A DNA stretch of 5,399 nucleotides, taken from NCBI GenBank assembly GCA_963639765.1, contig CAVHXA010000109.1, positions 1 to 5,399 of the forward strand, written 5' to 3'. Under the pieces are notes generated by a model. The model did no database searches. It worked only from the letters and a program-made list of their open reading frames with translations, and was not told the origin of the DNA. Of the stretch, positions 5,129-5,399 are shown piece after piece. The position numbers and the translations under genes are program-made. Source of the stretch: CAVHXA01 sp963639765. Lineage in GTDB: Bacteria > Bacillota > Clostridia > Oscillospirales > Oscillospiraceae. Every line of letters begins with the position of its first letter. The first letter of the stretch is position 1.

Positions 5129-5157
5129 CGAAAAGTGCGACGGTATCGGCATTTTCG
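5129..5157. repeat. Imperfect hairpin downstream of int
   Basis: CGAAAA (5129-5134) plus TGC (5136-5138) pairs with GCA (5149-5151) plus TTTTCG (5152-5157), with one bulged G and a 10-base loop. No T run follows, so it is not a standard terminator. It may be a protein-binding site within the attachment region. Confidence 0.35.
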
Positions 5158-5178
5158 AGCTTTGGTCGTTCCGATATT

Positions 5179-5206
5179 TTAAGCATTTAAGCCAAACTTA
5201 AGCCAA
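5179..5206. repeat. TTAAGCCAA direct repeats
   Basis: TTAAGCCAA is present exactly at 5187-5195 and 5198-5206 (11-base step), with a partial copy TTAAGC at 5179-5184. The helical spacing suggests a protein-binding array, for example for Xis, Int or a regulator of the gene at 5349. Nothing else is visible to assign it. Confidence 0.4.
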
Positions 5207-5224
5207 GTAATGCAATGTTTTGTG

Positions 5225-5260
5225 CAGTCTCAGGGATAGACGAACCTATCTCTGAGACTG
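5225..5260. terminator. Strong 15-bp hairpin, possible terminator
   Basis: CAGTCTCAGGGATAG (5225-5239) pairs with CTATCTCTGAGACTG (5246-5260) over a 6-base loop. All positions match except one that is a G-U wobble in RNA. Only a weak T-rich tail follows (TATCTGTTT), so termination efficiency is doubtful. It lies about 290 bases after int and 90 before the next gene, a natural place to insulate the two. The same CAGTC word recurs at 5278-5282 and 5289-5293, so a recombination or operator role is also possible. Confidence 0.45.
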
Positions 5261-5276
5261 TATCTGTTTACGTAGT

Positions 5277-5293
5277 ACAGTCAGTAGACAGTC
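5277..5293. repeat. Paired ACAGTC repeats upstream of the last gene
   Basis: ACAGTC occurs at 5277-5282 and 5288-5293, 11 bases apart. CAGTC also forms the base of the neighbouring hairpin. One-turn spacing before a gene start suggests an operator or a recombinase site, but two 6-base copies can arise by chance. Confidence 0.3.
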
Positions 5294-5348
5294 GGGAACA
5301 TCGCTCCACCCCATATTGTTGAATAATGACTTCAAGGAGGTTGATAGT

Positions 5349-5399
5349 GTGAAAACACCGGGTACAAGCAGAGGTAGTCCGAAGGGCAAAGCAAACAAG
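5349..5399 (+). CDS. Start of an unidentified gene, cut by the window end
   Basis: A perfect AAGGAGG (5334-5340) sits 8 bases before a GTG start. The frame stays open for all 17 codons to the window edge. The visible product is MKTPGTSRGSPKGKANK: basic, rich in Gly, Ser, Pro and Lys, and likely disordered. Such N-termini occur on several DNA-binding proteins, but this is too little to assign a family. It lies beyond the int-side repeats and the strong hairpin, so it may belong to the flanking chromosome or to a neighbouring element. No clear sigma-A promoter was found between the hairpin and the start. Confidence 0.65.
   Translation, partial: MKTPGTSRGSPKGKANK

Noticed and set aside
4978..5348. 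CRISPR-like repeats downstream of int
   Set aside because: Repeats are only 6-9 bases, two or three copies, without regular unique spacers.

Overview
The window looks like a low-to-mid GC Firmicute, most likely a gut-type member of the Clostridia. The signs are strong Shine-Dalgarno sequences (a perfect AAGGAGG before the last gene), consensus sigma-A promoters, a Gram-positive-style lipoprotein, and an excisionase/integrase pair of Tn916 type. Species cannot be named from the sequence.

Layout, left to right. (1) 27-449, minus strand: a short lipoprotein reading frame with a near-perfect sigma-A promoter at 602-630. It looks like the front part of a longer protein, and its 3' end lies in a disturbed reading frame. 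(2) 631-1090: no convincing gene; the last 200 bases are GC-rich and can fold into several hairpins, forming a possible leader for what follows. (3) 1091-2264, plus strand: a GC-rich three-gene operon whose genes overlap by exactly 4 nt (GTGA, then ATGA). It encodes an unrecognised 145-aa protein, a 91-aa four-cysteine protein, and a 155-aa protein with a sigma-70 region-4-like helix-turn-helix end. (4) 2265-2748: about 480 bases without a normal gene. It holds many short, mostly perfect hairpins and a chain of mini-ORFs, the last of which overlaps the next gene by ATGA. (5) 2749-3126: a complete MazF/PemK-family toxin-type endoribonuclease with no recognisable antitoxin gene beside it. (6) 3193-3396 xis and 3676-4938 int, separated by 279 bases with no gene. 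(7) 4939-5348: no gene; three TTACCACCA repeats directly after int (probable integrase arm sites), other short repeats, and a strong hairpin. (8) 5349 to the window end: the first 17 codons of another gene.

Taken together, regions 3 to 7 look like the integrase-proximal end of an integrative element. Int and Xis would carry out integration and excision. The sigma-like protein is a candidate regulator, and the MazF-like protein may help maintain the element. No relaxase, replication or transfer gene is visible, and neither end of the element could be fixed. The most unusual stretch is 2290-2752, where structured RNA and stacked mini-ORFs lead into an apparently antitoxin-less MazF.
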